The position numbers and the translations under genes were made by a program. From positions 1-7,575 of the forward strand of contig JAIDUY010000143.1 in NCBI GenBank assembly GCA_029059965.1: a stretch of 7,575 bases of DNA, in the 5' to 3' direction. This document shows, piece by piece, positions 1 to 6,468 of this stretch. Origin of the DNA: Muribaculaceae bacterium. GTDB lineage: Bacteria; Bacteroidota; Bacteroidia; Bacteroidales; Muribaculaceae. Below the pieces are notes generated by a model. The model had not been told where the DNA came from, made no database searches, and worked only from the letters and a program-made list of their open reading frames with translations. How positions within the stretch are numbered: the stretch's first letter is position 1; every line of letters begins with the position of its first letter.

Positions 1-416
1 TACGCCACCTCCTTCCGCACCGCTATCCGTTCCTGCTGGTCGACAAGGTCATCGACAAGACCGACAGCTACATCGTGGGCGTGAAGAATGTGACCACGAA
101 CGAACCTTTCTTCCAGGGCCACTTCCCCCAGGAGCCCGTCATGCCCGGCGTACTCCTTGTCGAGGCCATGGCGCAGACCGGCGGCCTGCTCGTGCTCAGC
201 GTAGTCGAGGACCCCGAACGCTATTCGACCTACTTCATGAAGATTGACAACGTCAAGTTCCGTCAGAAAGTAGTGCCCGGCGACACCCTGCTCTTCCACG
301 TATCCTTCCTCACCCCCATGCGCCGCGGCATGGCCGTCATGAAAGGCCGCGCTTTCGTAGGCGAGAAGGTTGTGTGCGAGTGCGAGTTCATGGCTCAGAT
401 TATCAAGAACAAATAA
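1..416 (+). CDS. fabZ: FabZ domain, 3' part of probable bifunctional LpxC/FabZ (5' end outside window)
   Basis: The reading frame is open from position 3 and gives 137 residues matching nearly all of a 3-hydroxyacyl-ACP dehydratase. FabZ dehydrates (3R)-3-hydroxyacyl-ACP to trans-2-enoyl-ACP in cytoplasmic fatty acid synthesis. The fragment opens with the FabZ start motif [14 protein letters not shown]. It then carries the active-site segment [20 protein letters not shown], with catalytic His at fragment residue 40 and Glu at residue 54. A GTG at 75 is not the start, because clear FabZ homology lies upstream of it. In Bacteroidota this domain is normally fused behind LpxC, the UDP-3-O-acyl-GlcNAc deacetylase of lipid A synthesis, and is followed by lpxA as here. 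The fusion is inferred, since the LpxC part would lie before position 1; a stand-alone fabZ is the alternative. It ends at TAA 414-416, 47 nt before lpxA on the same strand. Confidence 0.93.
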   Translation, partial: RHLLPHRYPFLLVDKVIDKTDSYIVGVKNVTTNEPFFQGHFPQEPVMPGVLLVEAMAQTGGLLVLSVVEDPERYSTYFMKIDNVKFRQKVVPGDTLLFHVSFLTPMRRGMAVMKGRAFVGEKVVCECEFMAQIIKNK

Positions 417-432
417 TCCGGCATACGCCGGA
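417..432 (+). other. Small hairpin between fabZ and lpxA
   Basis: Starting at the base after the fabZ stop codon there is a perfect 6-bp inverted repeat, TCCGGC at 417-422 and GCCGGA at 427-432, with a 4-nt loop. No T-run follows, so it does not look like an intrinsic terminator. It could mark an mRNA processing or stability site between the two cistrons, but it is short enough to be chance in GC-rich DNA. Confidence 0.4.
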
Positions 433-463
433 CTCTGCTCTGCATCCTAAACAAGAACCGACA

Positions 464-1240
464 ATGAAGCAACCTCTTGCTTACGTACATCCTGCGGCTA
501 AAATCGCTCCCAGCGTAGTCATCGACCCCTTCGTCACCATCGACCAGAATGTCGAAATCGGCGAGGGAACCCGCATCGGCAGCAACGTGACTATTCTCGA
601 AGGCGCGCGCATCGGCCGCAACTGCACCATATTCCCCGGCGCCGTAATCGGTGCCATACCCCAGGACCTCAAGTTCCGCGGCGAGGAGACACTTGCCGTC
701 ATCGGCGACAACACCACCCTGCGCGAGTGCGTGACCGTCAACCGCGGCACCGCCGCCAAGGGAAAGACCGTCGTCGGCAGCAACACCCTCATCATGGCCT
801 ACAGCCATGTGGCTCACGACTGCGTCGTAGGCGACAACGTCATCATCAGCAATGCCACCCAGCTTGCCGGCGAAGTGGTCGTGGACAATTTCGCAGTCAT
901 CGGCGGCGGAACACTTATCCATCAGTTCTGCCATATCGGCCCGCATGTCATGATTCAGGGCGGTGCCTTGATTAACAAGGATATACCTCCTTATGTCAAG
1001 GCTGCACGCGAGCCCATATCCTACGCCGGCATCAACTCCGTAGGTCTGCGCCGCCGCAACTTCTCGAACGACGTCATCCGCGAGATTCAGGAAATCTACC
1101 GCTACCTCTATCTCTCGGGCATGAACATCAGCGACGCTCTCGAACGCATCGAGGCCGAGCTGCCCGCAACACGCGAGCGCGACGAAATCATCCAGTTCGT
1201 GCGCAACTCCAAGCGAGGAGTCATCCGCGGATATATGTAA
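464..1240 (+). CDS. lpxA: UDP-N-acetylglucosamine O-acyltransferase LpxA
   Basis: LpxA transfers a 3-hydroxyacyl chain from acyl carrier protein to the 3-OH of UDP-GlcNAc, the first step of lipid A synthesis, in the cytoplasm as a homotrimer. The ATG at 464 gives 258 residues, the usual family length. The upstream extension back to 374 overlaps fabZ and is not LpxA-like. Residues ~8-180 are hexapeptide repeats of a left-handed beta-helix (for example VEIGEGTRIGS). The segment HVAHDC places the catalytic base at His118, equivalent to E. coli His125. HQFC follows at 153-156, and the helical C-terminal domain begins around LRRRNFS (195-201). The E. coli His144 position is Glu137 here. The glycine linked to long acyl chains (E. 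coli Gly173) is kept as Gly166. The gene follows fabZ closely, which supports co-transcription, and no clear Shine-Dalgarno is seen. Confidence 0.96.
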   Translation: MKQPLAYVHPAAKIAPSVVIDPFVTIDQNVEIGEGTRIGSNVTILEGARIGRNCTIFPGAVIGAIPQDLKFRGEETLAVIGDNTTLRECVTVNRGTAAKGKTVVGSNTLIMAYSHVAHDCVVGDNVIISNATQLAGEVVVDNFAVIGGGTLIHQFCHIGPHVMIQGGALINKDIPPYVKAAREPISYAGINSVGLRRRNFSNDVIREIQEIYRYLYLSGMNISDALERIEAELPATRERDEIIQFVRNSKRGVIRGYM

Positions 1241-1255
1241 TAATCAACCTTTAAA

Positions 1256-1642
1256 GCATGGCCGGAGGGTCCGTCGCCTGTCCACGCATGAGGGGCGGGA
1301 GGAAAGTCCGGGCAACGCAGAGCACCATATTTGCTAACGGCAAGCTATCGGTAACGGTAGAGTAATGTGACAGAAAATTACCGCCCGCCCCTCGGGGCGG
1401 GTAAGGGTGAAAAGGCGAGGTAAGAGCTCACCGGGCGCGACAGCGATATCGCGCGCCGCACATCTTATGGGTTGCAAGGTCAAGTATACCGGCATTCAAG
1501 GGCTGCTCGTCCATTGCCGGGGGGTAGACTGCTGAATCCTGATTCGTCAGGCAGATAAATGACGGACGGCGCCCGCCAACTCCCCGCCCCTTGCGGGCGA
1601 AAGTGGCGGCGCCACATAACCCGGCTTATACTCCGACCATGC
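1256..1642 (+). ncRNA. rnpB: RNase P RNA, bacterial class A (M1 RNA)
   Basis: This is the catalytic RNA of ribonuclease P, which removes 5' leaders from precursor tRNAs. The ends are set by helix P1: 1256-1267 pairs with 1631-1642 over 12 positions with a single C/A mismatch. Universal core elements occur in order: GAGGAAAGTCCGGGC at 1299-1313 (5' strand of P4), ACAGAAAA near 1370, GGGTGAAAAGGCGAGG near 1405-1420, GTAAGAGCTCACCG around 1420-1432, and CAGATAAATGACGG at 1552-1564 (3' strand of P4). A very stable hairpin with an 8-bp GC stem (1384-1391 with 1394-1401) sits where the P9 region is expected. GGGGTAGACTGCT from 1521 resembles the E. coli region that includes the L15 GGT contacting the tRNA CCA end. 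The CCCGGCTTATA segment before P1 is also typical. The gene begins only 15 nt after lpxA, with no recognisable promoter in the gap. Confidence 0.95.
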
Positions 1643-1687
1643 TTTTTTCTTTTATCTTCCGGAGAGTTTCCGGTTTCATCATTTTTG
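1643..1687 (+). terminator. Possible rnpB terminator region (weak)
   Basis: Six T residues (1643-1648) follow the 3' strand of P1 directly. A short inverted repeat, CCGGA at 1659-1663 and TCCGG at 1669-1673 with a 5-nt loop, is followed by the T-rich stretch TTTCATCATTTTT. Either could help stop transcription after rnpB, but the local stem is only 5 bp, so read-through into the DUF695 gene is possible. This stretch shows no other gene, and no convincing promoter for the next gene. Confidence 0.25.
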
Positions 1688-1697
1688 ACTTTCAGCT

Positions 1698-2135
1698 ATG
1701 GCAGACACCTGGTTTACAGTTCCGACAAGCGATGACAATGGCAATACCATCATTGTGACGGGGCGTTGCGATGTGGAGAAATACCGCTCGCGCGGACGCA
1801 ACAACATCCGCGTCGAGGTGTCATTGCCTTATACTCCCGGAGGCGAACTCGGCTTCCCCGACGATGCGACTGCCGAATTGCTTGAGCAGATAACCGACTC
1901 CTTCGCCGCCGAGCTCAAAGGCAAGAACACAGCCTTGCTGACGGGCATATACACCGGCGCGGGACGCCGCGACTGGGTGTTCTATACATTCAGCACCGAT
2001 GCCTTCAACGGCTTTTTGAACAGAGCCTTGGCGCAGTTCCAGGTTCTTCCGCTCGAGATTTACGCCGAAAACGACCCCGACTGGGCCGAATACGACGAAA
2101 TGCGCGCCATCACCGATGGCGCCGTCGGCGAATAA
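1698..2135 (+). CDS. DUF695 family protein, function unknown
   Basis: This is a 145-residue, acidic, soluble-looking protein with no signal peptide or membrane segment. It resembles DUF695 proteins: an N-terminal WFTVPTSDDNGN segment, a central strand with GRCDVEKYRSRG, a YTGAGRRDWVFYTFS core near residues 86-101, and a C-terminal ENDPDWAEYDEM motif. The spaced aromatic and Asp-Pro-x-Trp residues are what I rely on for the assignment. The family has no established biochemical role that I know of, so I give no function. The ATG at 1698 is the first in frame and fits the family's N-terminus; no Shine-Dalgarno is visible, which is common in this phylum. The gene follows rnpB by 55 nt and converges with the FAD dehydrogenase gene, leaving a 30-nt gap in which I see no strong terminator. 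Confidence 0.8.
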   Translation: MADTWFTVPTSDDNGNTIIVTGRCDVEKYRSRGRNNIRVEVSLPYTPGGELGFPDDATAELLEQITDSFAAELKGKNTALLTGIYTGAGRRDWVFYTFSTDAFNGFLNRALAQFQVLPLEIYAENDPDWAEYDEMRAITDGAVGE

Positions 2136-2165
2136 TACCTTATCTTAGAGCCGGTTCTTAATCTA

Positions 2166-3752
2166 TTATAATTCTTCAGGATGCCTGTGCTCCTGCAGCG
2201 ATGCTGCGAGGGCGCGAGCCGTCATGATGCCGTCGATGGCTGCCGAGACGATGCCGCCGGCATAACCTGCGCCTTCGCCACAGGGGTACAGCCCCTGGCA
2301 CTTGATGTGGCACAGCGATTCGGCGTCGCGGGGCACACGCACGGGCGATGATGTGCGCGTCTCGTCGCCGATGACGGTGGCCTCGGCAGTCAGGAAGCCG
2401 CGTTGTTTCGAGTCGAACACGCGGAAACCCTCGCGCAGACGCCGCGACACAGGTTCTGGCAGCAGCAGGTCCACACGCGCCGGGGTGAGTCCGGGCGGAT
2501 AGGAGGAGCGGGGGAGTGAGCCGGATGCTTTGCCTGCAACGAAATCCGTCATGCGCTGTGCGGGTGCTTTCTGTGTGCGTCCCGCGGCTTCGAAGAAGGC
2601 TTTTTCGATGCGTTCCTGGAAGTGCATCATGCGCAGTTCGGGATGGGTGCCCGGCTCTGCCTCGATGTCGTCGGGAAGGACTTCGACCACCATACCCGAG
2701 TTGGCCCAGCGCGTGCCGCGGTTGGCGGGACTCATGCCGTTGACCACAAGCTGCCCCGGGGCGCTGGCGGCCGGGATGATGTAGCCGCCCGGACACATGC
2801 AGAAGGAGTAGACGGCGCGGTCGTCGACGCGTGTCAGCATCGAGTATTCGGCTGCGGGAAGGTATTTGCCGCGGCCTTCGGGCGAATGGTACTGCAGGCG
2901 GTCGATGAGTTCCTGAGGATGCTCGAGTCGCACTCCGACGGCTAAGCCCTTGGCTTCGAGGTCTATTCCGGCCTCTATCAGCATGGCGTAGACGTCGCGC
3001 GCGGAATGGCCTGTCGCGAGGATGACTGGACCGTGCCACGAATGGCCCTGTGTGTCGCTTGCTCCTGTCACCTTGCCGTTTTCCATGATGAGCTTGCTGA
3101 CGCGAGTGCCGAAGTGTACCTCGCCGCCGCAGGCCTCGATGGTCTGTCGCATGGCTTTGATGACCGATGGCAGGCGGTCTGTGCCGATGTGGGGATGGGC
3201 GTCGACGAGGATGTCGCGCTGGGCGCCGTGCTGGTGGAAGATGCGCAGCACCTTCTCCACGGGGCCGCGCTTCTTGCTGCGCGTGTAGAGCTTACCGTCG
3301 CTGTACGCCCCGGCTCCGCCCTCGCCGAAGCAGTAGTTGGAGTCCGGGTCGACCGTGCCTTCGCGGCTTATGGCGACCATATCGCGCCGACGGCTGTCGA
3401 CATCCTTGCCGCGCTCCAGCACGACGGGCTTCACGCCCGCCTCAATCAGCTCAAGGGCGGCGAAAAGTCCTGCAGGACCGGCACCGACGACGATGGCCTG
3501 AGGGGCATCGCCGACAGGGCGGTATTCCACAGGCTCGAAGGCAACGGCGGCCTCGTCGATGCAGTCGACATGGACGGCAACCTTGAGGTTGACGGCCACG
3601 CGGCGCTGACGGGCATCGATTGAGCGCCTAAGTATGTCGGCGCGCTTCACACGCCCGGGAGCAAGCCTGAGGGCGCGGGCACATTCTTTGTCAAGTAAAT
3701 CCGGAGTCGCGGCTACCTTGGGGCTGACGCGCAGTTCAATCGTCTGAGTCAT
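2166..3752 (-). CDS. FAD-dependent dehydrogenase, COG2509 type
   Basis: This 528-residue cytoplasmic flavoprotein belongs to the uncharacterised NAD(FAD)-utilising dehydrogenases. Residues 1-75 form the small N-terminal domain usual for the family. A Rossmann dinucleotide-binding motif, VVGAGPAGLFAALEL, lies at 88-102, and the FAD-ribose-binding acidic residue is probably Glu113 in VVLERG. Other family blocks are CFGEGGAGAYSDGKL (141-155), ILATGHSARD (244-253), TRTSSPVRVPRD (466-477) and the FAD-contacting GEGAGYAGGIVSAAIDG (492-508). Cysteines at 318, 320, 481, 485 and 491 could be redox or metal ligands, but that is speculation. The start at 3752 (MTQTIELRVSPK) is preferred over an ATG 30 nt upstream because it matches the family N-terminus and has GGAAAAG just before it. 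The coding region overlaps the end of the MATE gene by 17 nt, suggesting translational coupling. The substrate is unknown. Confidence 0.9.
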   Translation of the reverse strand: MTQTIELRVSPKVAATPDLLDKECARALRLAPGRVKRADILRRSIDARQRRVAVNLKVAVHVDCIDEAAVAFEPVEYRPVGDAPQAIVVGAGPAGLFAALELIEAGVKPVVLERGKDVDSRRRDMVAISREGTVDPDSNYCFGEGGAGAYSDGKLYTRSKKRGPVEKVLRIFHQHGAQRDILVDAHPHIGTDRLPSVIKAMRQTIEACGGEVHFGTRVSKLIMENGKVTGASDTQGHSWHGPVILATGHSARDVYAMLIEAGIDLEAKGLAVGVRLEHPQELIDRLQYHSPEGRGKYLPAAEYSMLTRVDDRAVYSFCMCPGGYIIPAASAPGQLVVNGMSPANRGTRWANSGMVVEVLPDDIEAEPGTHPELRMMHFQERIEKAFFEAAGRTQKAPAQRMTDFVAGKASGSLPRSSYPPGLTPARVDLLLPEPVSRRLREGFRVFDSKQRGFLTAEATVIGDETRTSSPVRVPRDAESLCHIKCQGLYPCGEGAGYAGGIVSAAIDGIMTARALAASLQEHRHPEEL

Positions 3753-5139
3753 ACTTTTCCATGCGGTTAAGCTGTCGGGCAATGCGCCTGTTCATAATCA
3801 GAACAGTGATGAGTGCGAGTGCGAAAGCAATCATATCGGACGCGGCCATTGCCGACCAAACACCGTCCACTCCGTAGTGTTTCGGCAGAATCCACAACAG
3901 GGGGACGAGAAATATAAGTTGTCGTGTCAGGGAGAGGAAGATGGACAGAGCAGGTTTGCCGATGCTCTGGAAGTAGTTCTGGATGACAATCTGCGATCCG
4001 ACCACGGGATAGAAGATGAAGAAGATGCGGAAGCCGTCGCGTGCTATTTTTATCATGCCCGGGTCTGTGGTGAACAGTGAGCTGACTGTGTCGGGGATGC
4101 ATTCGGTGATGGCGAATCCTATGCACGAGACAATGGAGGCGATGAGTATGCCGCGGCGCAGTGTGCCGATGACGCGCTTCCAGTTGGCGGCGCCGTAATT
4201 GAAACCGAGTATGGGCTGCATACCCTGAGTGACGCCGAAGATAATCATGACGAAGAACATGGAGGTGCGGTTGATGATGCCGTAGGCTCCGACGGCGAGG
4301 TTGCCGTCGCTTCCCGCACTGTCGAGCAGGGCCTTGTTGATGAACACCACCACAAGGCAGGCGCAGCAGTTCATCAGGAAGGGCGACATGCCGATGGAGT
4401 AGATACTGCGTATGATGCGTCCGTTAAGACGCCAGCTGCGGCGGCTGAAGTGGATTAGGCTTTTGCGCGATATGAAGTGCGACAGCACCCAGATGAAGGC
4501 GCTTGTCTGTCCCAACACCGTTGCCCATGCGGCTCCGGCGATACCCCAGTCGAGGACGAAGATAAAGATTGGAGCCGCGACGACGTTGACGGCCACCGAA
4601 AGCAGAGCCGAAATCATTGCCTTGCGCGGGTAGCCCGTGGCCCTCATCAGGTTGTTGAGGCCGAGGAAGACATAGGTGAGGGGAGTGGCGTAGAGGATTA
4701 CTCGCATGAATTCGCGCGCATAGCCGATGGTTTCGGGTGTAGCGCCGAAGAACACGAGCACGGGGTCGAGGAAAATCAGTCCTATCGCCATGATTATCAC
4801 AGCATGGATGAGGCACAGCACAGTGACATTGCCCACGACGTCCGAAGCCTTGTCCATAGACTTCTGGCCAAGGAATATCGAGGATATTGTAGCGCCGCCC
4901 ACGCCCACAAGGACGCAGAACGCCACCACCAGATTCATCAGCGGGAATGTGATGGCAAGTCCGGTGATGGCCATGGCTCCGACACCGCGGCCTATGAAGA
5001 TGCTGTCGACGATATTGTAGAGCGACGTGGCCAGCGAGGCTATAATCGCCGGAAGCGAGTATTGCCACAACAGCTGTCCGAGGGTCCGCGTGCCCAGCGG
5101 ATTCGGATGCGAGACTGCAGATGAGTTGTCCTGATTCAT
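3736..5139 (-). CDS. MATE family efflux transporter
   Basis: This 467-residue inner-membrane protein has about 12 hydrophobic segments in two homologous halves, as expected for the multidrug and toxic compound extrusion family, which exports drugs or metabolites using a Na+ or H+ gradient. The first-half signature YNIVDSIFIGRGVG is at 41-54. The second-half signature, containing GVTQGMQPILGFNYGAANW, is at about 302-320. The sequence ATGYPRKA (167-174) is a typical loop between helices in the first half. The start at 5139 (MNQDNSS) gives the usual length and a short cytoplasmic tail before GQLLWQYSLPAI; a GTG 45 nt upstream (5184) falls in a probable 5' UTR hairpin. The substrate cannot be read from sequence. 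The stop codon lies inside the beginning of the FAD dehydrogenase gene, so the two are probably one operon. Confidence 0.94.
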   Translation of the reverse strand: MNQDNSSAVSHPNPLGTRTLGQLLWQYSLPAIIASLATSLYNIVDSIFIGRGVGAMAITGLAITFPLMNLVVAFCVLVGVGGATISSIFLGQKSMDKASDVVGNVTVLCLIHAVIIMAIGLIFLDPVLVFFGATPETIGYAREFMRVILYATPLTYVFLGLNNLMRATGYPRKAMISALLSVAVNVVAAPIFIFVLDWGIAGAAWATVLGQTSAFIWVLSHFISRKSLIHFSRRSWRLNGRIIRSIYSIGMSPFLMNCCACLVVVFINKALLDSAGSDGNLAVGAYGIINRTSMFFVMIIFGVTQGMQPILGFNYGAANWKRVIGTLRRGILIASIVSCIGFAITECIPDTVSSLFTTDPGMIKIARDGFRIFFIFYPVVGSQIVIQNYFQSIGKPALSIFLSLTRQLIFLVPLLWILPKHYGVDGVWSAMAASDMIAFALALITVLIMNRRIARQLNRMEKYDSDD

Positions 5140-5166
5140 GATGCGCAATAGTGGGAACGTGATTCG

Positions 5167-5182
5167 GCCGGACCTTACCGGC
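5167..5182 (-). other. Short hairpin in the MATE gene leader
   Basis: GCCGG at 5167-5171 and CCGGC at 5178-5182 are a perfect 5-bp inverted repeat with a 6-nt loop. It lies between the proposed promoter (5197-5224) and the start codon at 5139, so it would be in the 5' untranslated leader. It is too small to assign a role. Confidence 0.3.
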
Positions 5183-5196
5183 ACAAATTAAAACAC

Positions 5197-5224
5197 ATTA
5201 TAAGGACAAAATGTCGGTCGTCAA
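5197..5224 (-). promoter_or_regulatory. Candidate promoter for the MATE-dehydrogenase operon
   Basis: Read on the - strand, TTGACG (5224-5219) and TATAAT (5202-5197) are separated by 16 nt. The same site can be read in the Bacteroidota manner as TTTG (5225-5222), 19 nt, then TA(TA)ATGT, where the downstream element is only a partial match to TAnnTTTG. It sits just beyond the tRNA terminator and would give a leader of about 50 nt. Position and spacing are good; the ambiguous -7 element limits confidence. Confidence 0.5.
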
Positions 5225-5226
5225 AC

Positions 5227-5263
5227 AAAAAAGCCGCACGAGGGAAACTCGATGCGGCTTTTT
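5227..5263 (-). terminator. Intrinsic terminator of the tRNA-fMet gene
   Basis: GCCGCA (5233-5238) pairs with TGCGGC (5253-5258), and CGAG (5239-5242) pairs with CTCG (5248-5251), leaving a one-base bulge and a 5-nt loop. Six T residues follow on the - strand and five on the + strand, so the element can work in both directions. It lies a few bases after the tRNA 3' end and separates the tRNA from the MATE operon. Confidence 0.88.
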
Positions 5264-5268
5264 CTTAG

Positions 5269-5340
<72 letters not shown>

Positions 5341-5354
5341 GTGTTTTGACGGTG

Positions 5355-5386
5355 CAAAGTTACTGCTTTTTTTTGGCTTTGTCAAG
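5355..5386 (-). promoter_or_regulatory. Promoter of the tRNA-fMet gene
   Basis: On the - strand, CTTG (5386-5383) is followed after 20 nt by TAACTTTG (5362-5355), a full match to the Bacteroidota -7 consensus TAnnTTTG with a near match at -33. The distance to the tRNA 5' end (5340) leaves a leader of only a few bases. It lies in the gap just after the end of the DMT transporter gene. Confidence 0.8.
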
Positions 5387-5390
5387 TGTT

Positions 5391-6338
5391 TTAACCTCTA
5401 TTAACTTTATTACGTCTGTTCTCGATAATACGGTTGATGTTGTCGCCGACCCATAGACCTCCGACAATCAGCGCTATACCTGCGATTCCGATAGCTGTGA
5501 TGGGCTCGCCCAGCACGAAGTACGAAACCACCAGTGTGACGATGCTCTGGAAGTACATATAGTTGTTGGACTTCAGAGCGCCGATGTTGCGGATGCTGAC
5601 GGCCCACATGACGTAGGCTATGGTCGAGGCTCCGAGGCCGAGGAAGAGCAGGTTGCCGATGACGTCGCCGCGGCACAGTATCTGCCCGAAGTCCGAGGGC
5701 CAGTTCTCGAAGGCAAGGAAGGGCAGTGAGGTCAGAAGTCCGTAAGCAAATGTCTTGCGGGATATGAACCATACGTCGTATCCGGCGCTGATTTTGCGAA
5801 GTATGAGCGAGTAGACGGCCCACGACACGGCTGCTGCCAGCGAGAGTATGTCGCCCAAAGGTCTGATTTCGAAGTTTGTCGAACTGTTGAACACCACGCA
5901 CGCTACGCCGAGGACGGCGAGGAAGCTGCCGAACCATGTCCCGATTCCGAGCTTCTCCTGCTTGTAGAGAATGGCCAGGAATATGGCCGTGATGAGGGGC
6001 GACATCGAGGTCAGCAGCGACACATTGGTGGCGAGGGTGTACTGGAGCGCCGTGTTCTCGGCGATGAAGTAGAGCGAACCGCTTGTCATGCCGCAAAGCA
6101 TCAGCAGGAATTCGTCGGTCCACGAGGCGGAGAAAAGACGTTTGTGCGATATGCACAGCACCACGGCATAAGCGATGACGAAGCGCAGCACGTAGACCTG
6201 CACCGGACCGAGTCCGTTGTCAAGAAGCACCTTGGACGATACGAAGGAATAGCCCCACATGGCTACGGCCAGCAAGGCTGCAAGGTGGCCCAGCATGGCC
6301 AATCCCGGTTTGCGCGTTCGGAGTTTGTTGTTTTTCAT
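5391..6338 (-). CDS. DMT superfamily transporter with two EamA domains
   Basis: This 315-residue inner-membrane protein has about ten hydrophobic helices arranged as two EamA repeats (roughly 15-150 and 160-298), the usual form of drug/metabolite transporters. Family marks include WGYSFVSSK near the first helix (28-36), the segment around ENTALQYTLATNVSLLTSM (94-112) leading into a helix ending at KQEKLG, and a second-repeat equivalent ending in FVLGEPI (274-280). Such proteins often export amino acids or other metabolites; the substrate here is unknown. Both ends are basic and probably cytoplasmic. The ATG at 6338 gives the normal length and is about 27 nt downstream of a consensus promoter. 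The gene is divergent from the OmpA-family lipoprotein gene and ends 50 nt before the tRNA. Confidence 0.92.
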   Translation of the reverse strand: MKNNKLRTRKPGLAMLGHLAALLAVAMWGYSFVSSKVLLDNGLGPVQVYVLRFVIAYAVVLCISHKRLFSASWTDEFLLMLCGMTSGSLYFIAENTALQYTLATNVSLLTSMSPLITAIFLAILYKQEKLGIGTWFGSFLAVLGVACVVFNSSTNFEIRPLGDILSLAAAVSWAVYSLILRKISAGYDVWFISRKTFAYGLLTSLPFLAFENWPSDFGQILCRGDVIGNLLFLGLGASTIAYVMWAVSIRNIGALKSNNYMYFQSIVTLVVSYFVLGEPITAIGIAGIALIVGGLWVGDNINRIIENRRNKVNRG

Positions 6339-6364
6339 GAGGTGAATCGTCGCTTATTCTTACA

Positions 6365-6395
6365 CAAAATTAGTTAAATTTTTTGCTGCCGCAAA
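6365..6395 (-). promoter_or_regulatory. Promoter of the DMT transporter gene
   Basis: On the - strand, TTTG (6395-6392) and TAATTTTG (6372-6365) are 19 nt apart, a perfect match to the Bacteroidota housekeeping promoter. The predicted leader is about 20 nt before the ATG at 6338. It overlaps the opposite-strand promoter at 6382-6412. Confidence 0.82.
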
Positions 6396-6412
6396 ACTCT
6401 TCACTATTTTTG
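6382..6412 (+). promoter_or_regulatory. Promoter of the OmpA-family lipoprotein gene
   Basis: On the + strand, TTTG (6382-6385) and TATTTTTG (6405-6412) are 19 nt apart, again a perfect Bacteroidota consensus. The start codon is at 6469, so the leader would be about 50 nt and AT-rich. It shares bases 6382-6395 with the divergent promoter. Confidence 0.82.
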
Positions 6413-6437
6413 AACGTAGAAATTCTATATGCATCCG

Positions 6438-6467
6438 CATTGTAAAGAATCATAAAACACATTGTAA
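6438..6467 (+). repeat. Pair of 8-bp direct repeats in the lipoprotein gene leader
   Basis: CATTGTAA occurs at 6438-6445 and again at 6460-6467, start to start 22 nt, close to two turns of DNA helix, with the second copy ending just before the ATG at 6469. This spacing would suit a dimeric regulator bound on one face of the DNA, or the copies may simply be AT-rich leader sequence. No known operator is recognised. Confidence 0.4.
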
Positions 6468-6468
6468 C

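Noticed and set aside
75..416. FabZ protein starting at GTG 75
   Set aside because: The [14 protein letters not shown] motif lies upstream in the same frame, so the real start is outside the window.
395..946. 183-codon open frame on the - strand opposite lpxA
   Set aside because: It is antisense to a well-supported LpxA and has a skewed Asp/Ala/Gly composition typical of GC-rich shadow frames; no family resemblance.
1680..1687. CATTTTTG as a -7 promoter element for the DUF695 gene
   Set aside because: No TTTG lies 19-21 nt upstream, and the implied start would be only a few bases before the ATG.
2136..2165. Imperfect palindrome around GAGCCGGTTC as a convergent terminator
   Set aside because: Pairing would need the CCGG centre as the loop, leaving four pairs including a wobble, and there is no T-run.
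2176..3039. 287-codon - strand frame inside the FAD dehydrogenase gene
   Set aside because: Out-of-frame shadow rich in Arg, Pro and Ser; the overlapping frame has clear flavoprotein motifs.
3006..3623. 205-codon + strand frame opposite the FAD dehydrogenase
   Set aside because: Antisense shadow of a conserved gene with no recognisable domain or start signal.
4424..5068. Long frames on both strands within the MATE gene
   Set aside because: They are overlapped by the MATE frame with its helices and signatures; composition (His, Arg, Pro) is that of shadow translation.
5140..5184. N-terminal extension of the MATE protein from GTG 5184
   Set aside because: The extension runs through a hairpin-forming leader and is not MATE-like; ATG 5139 gives the normal length.
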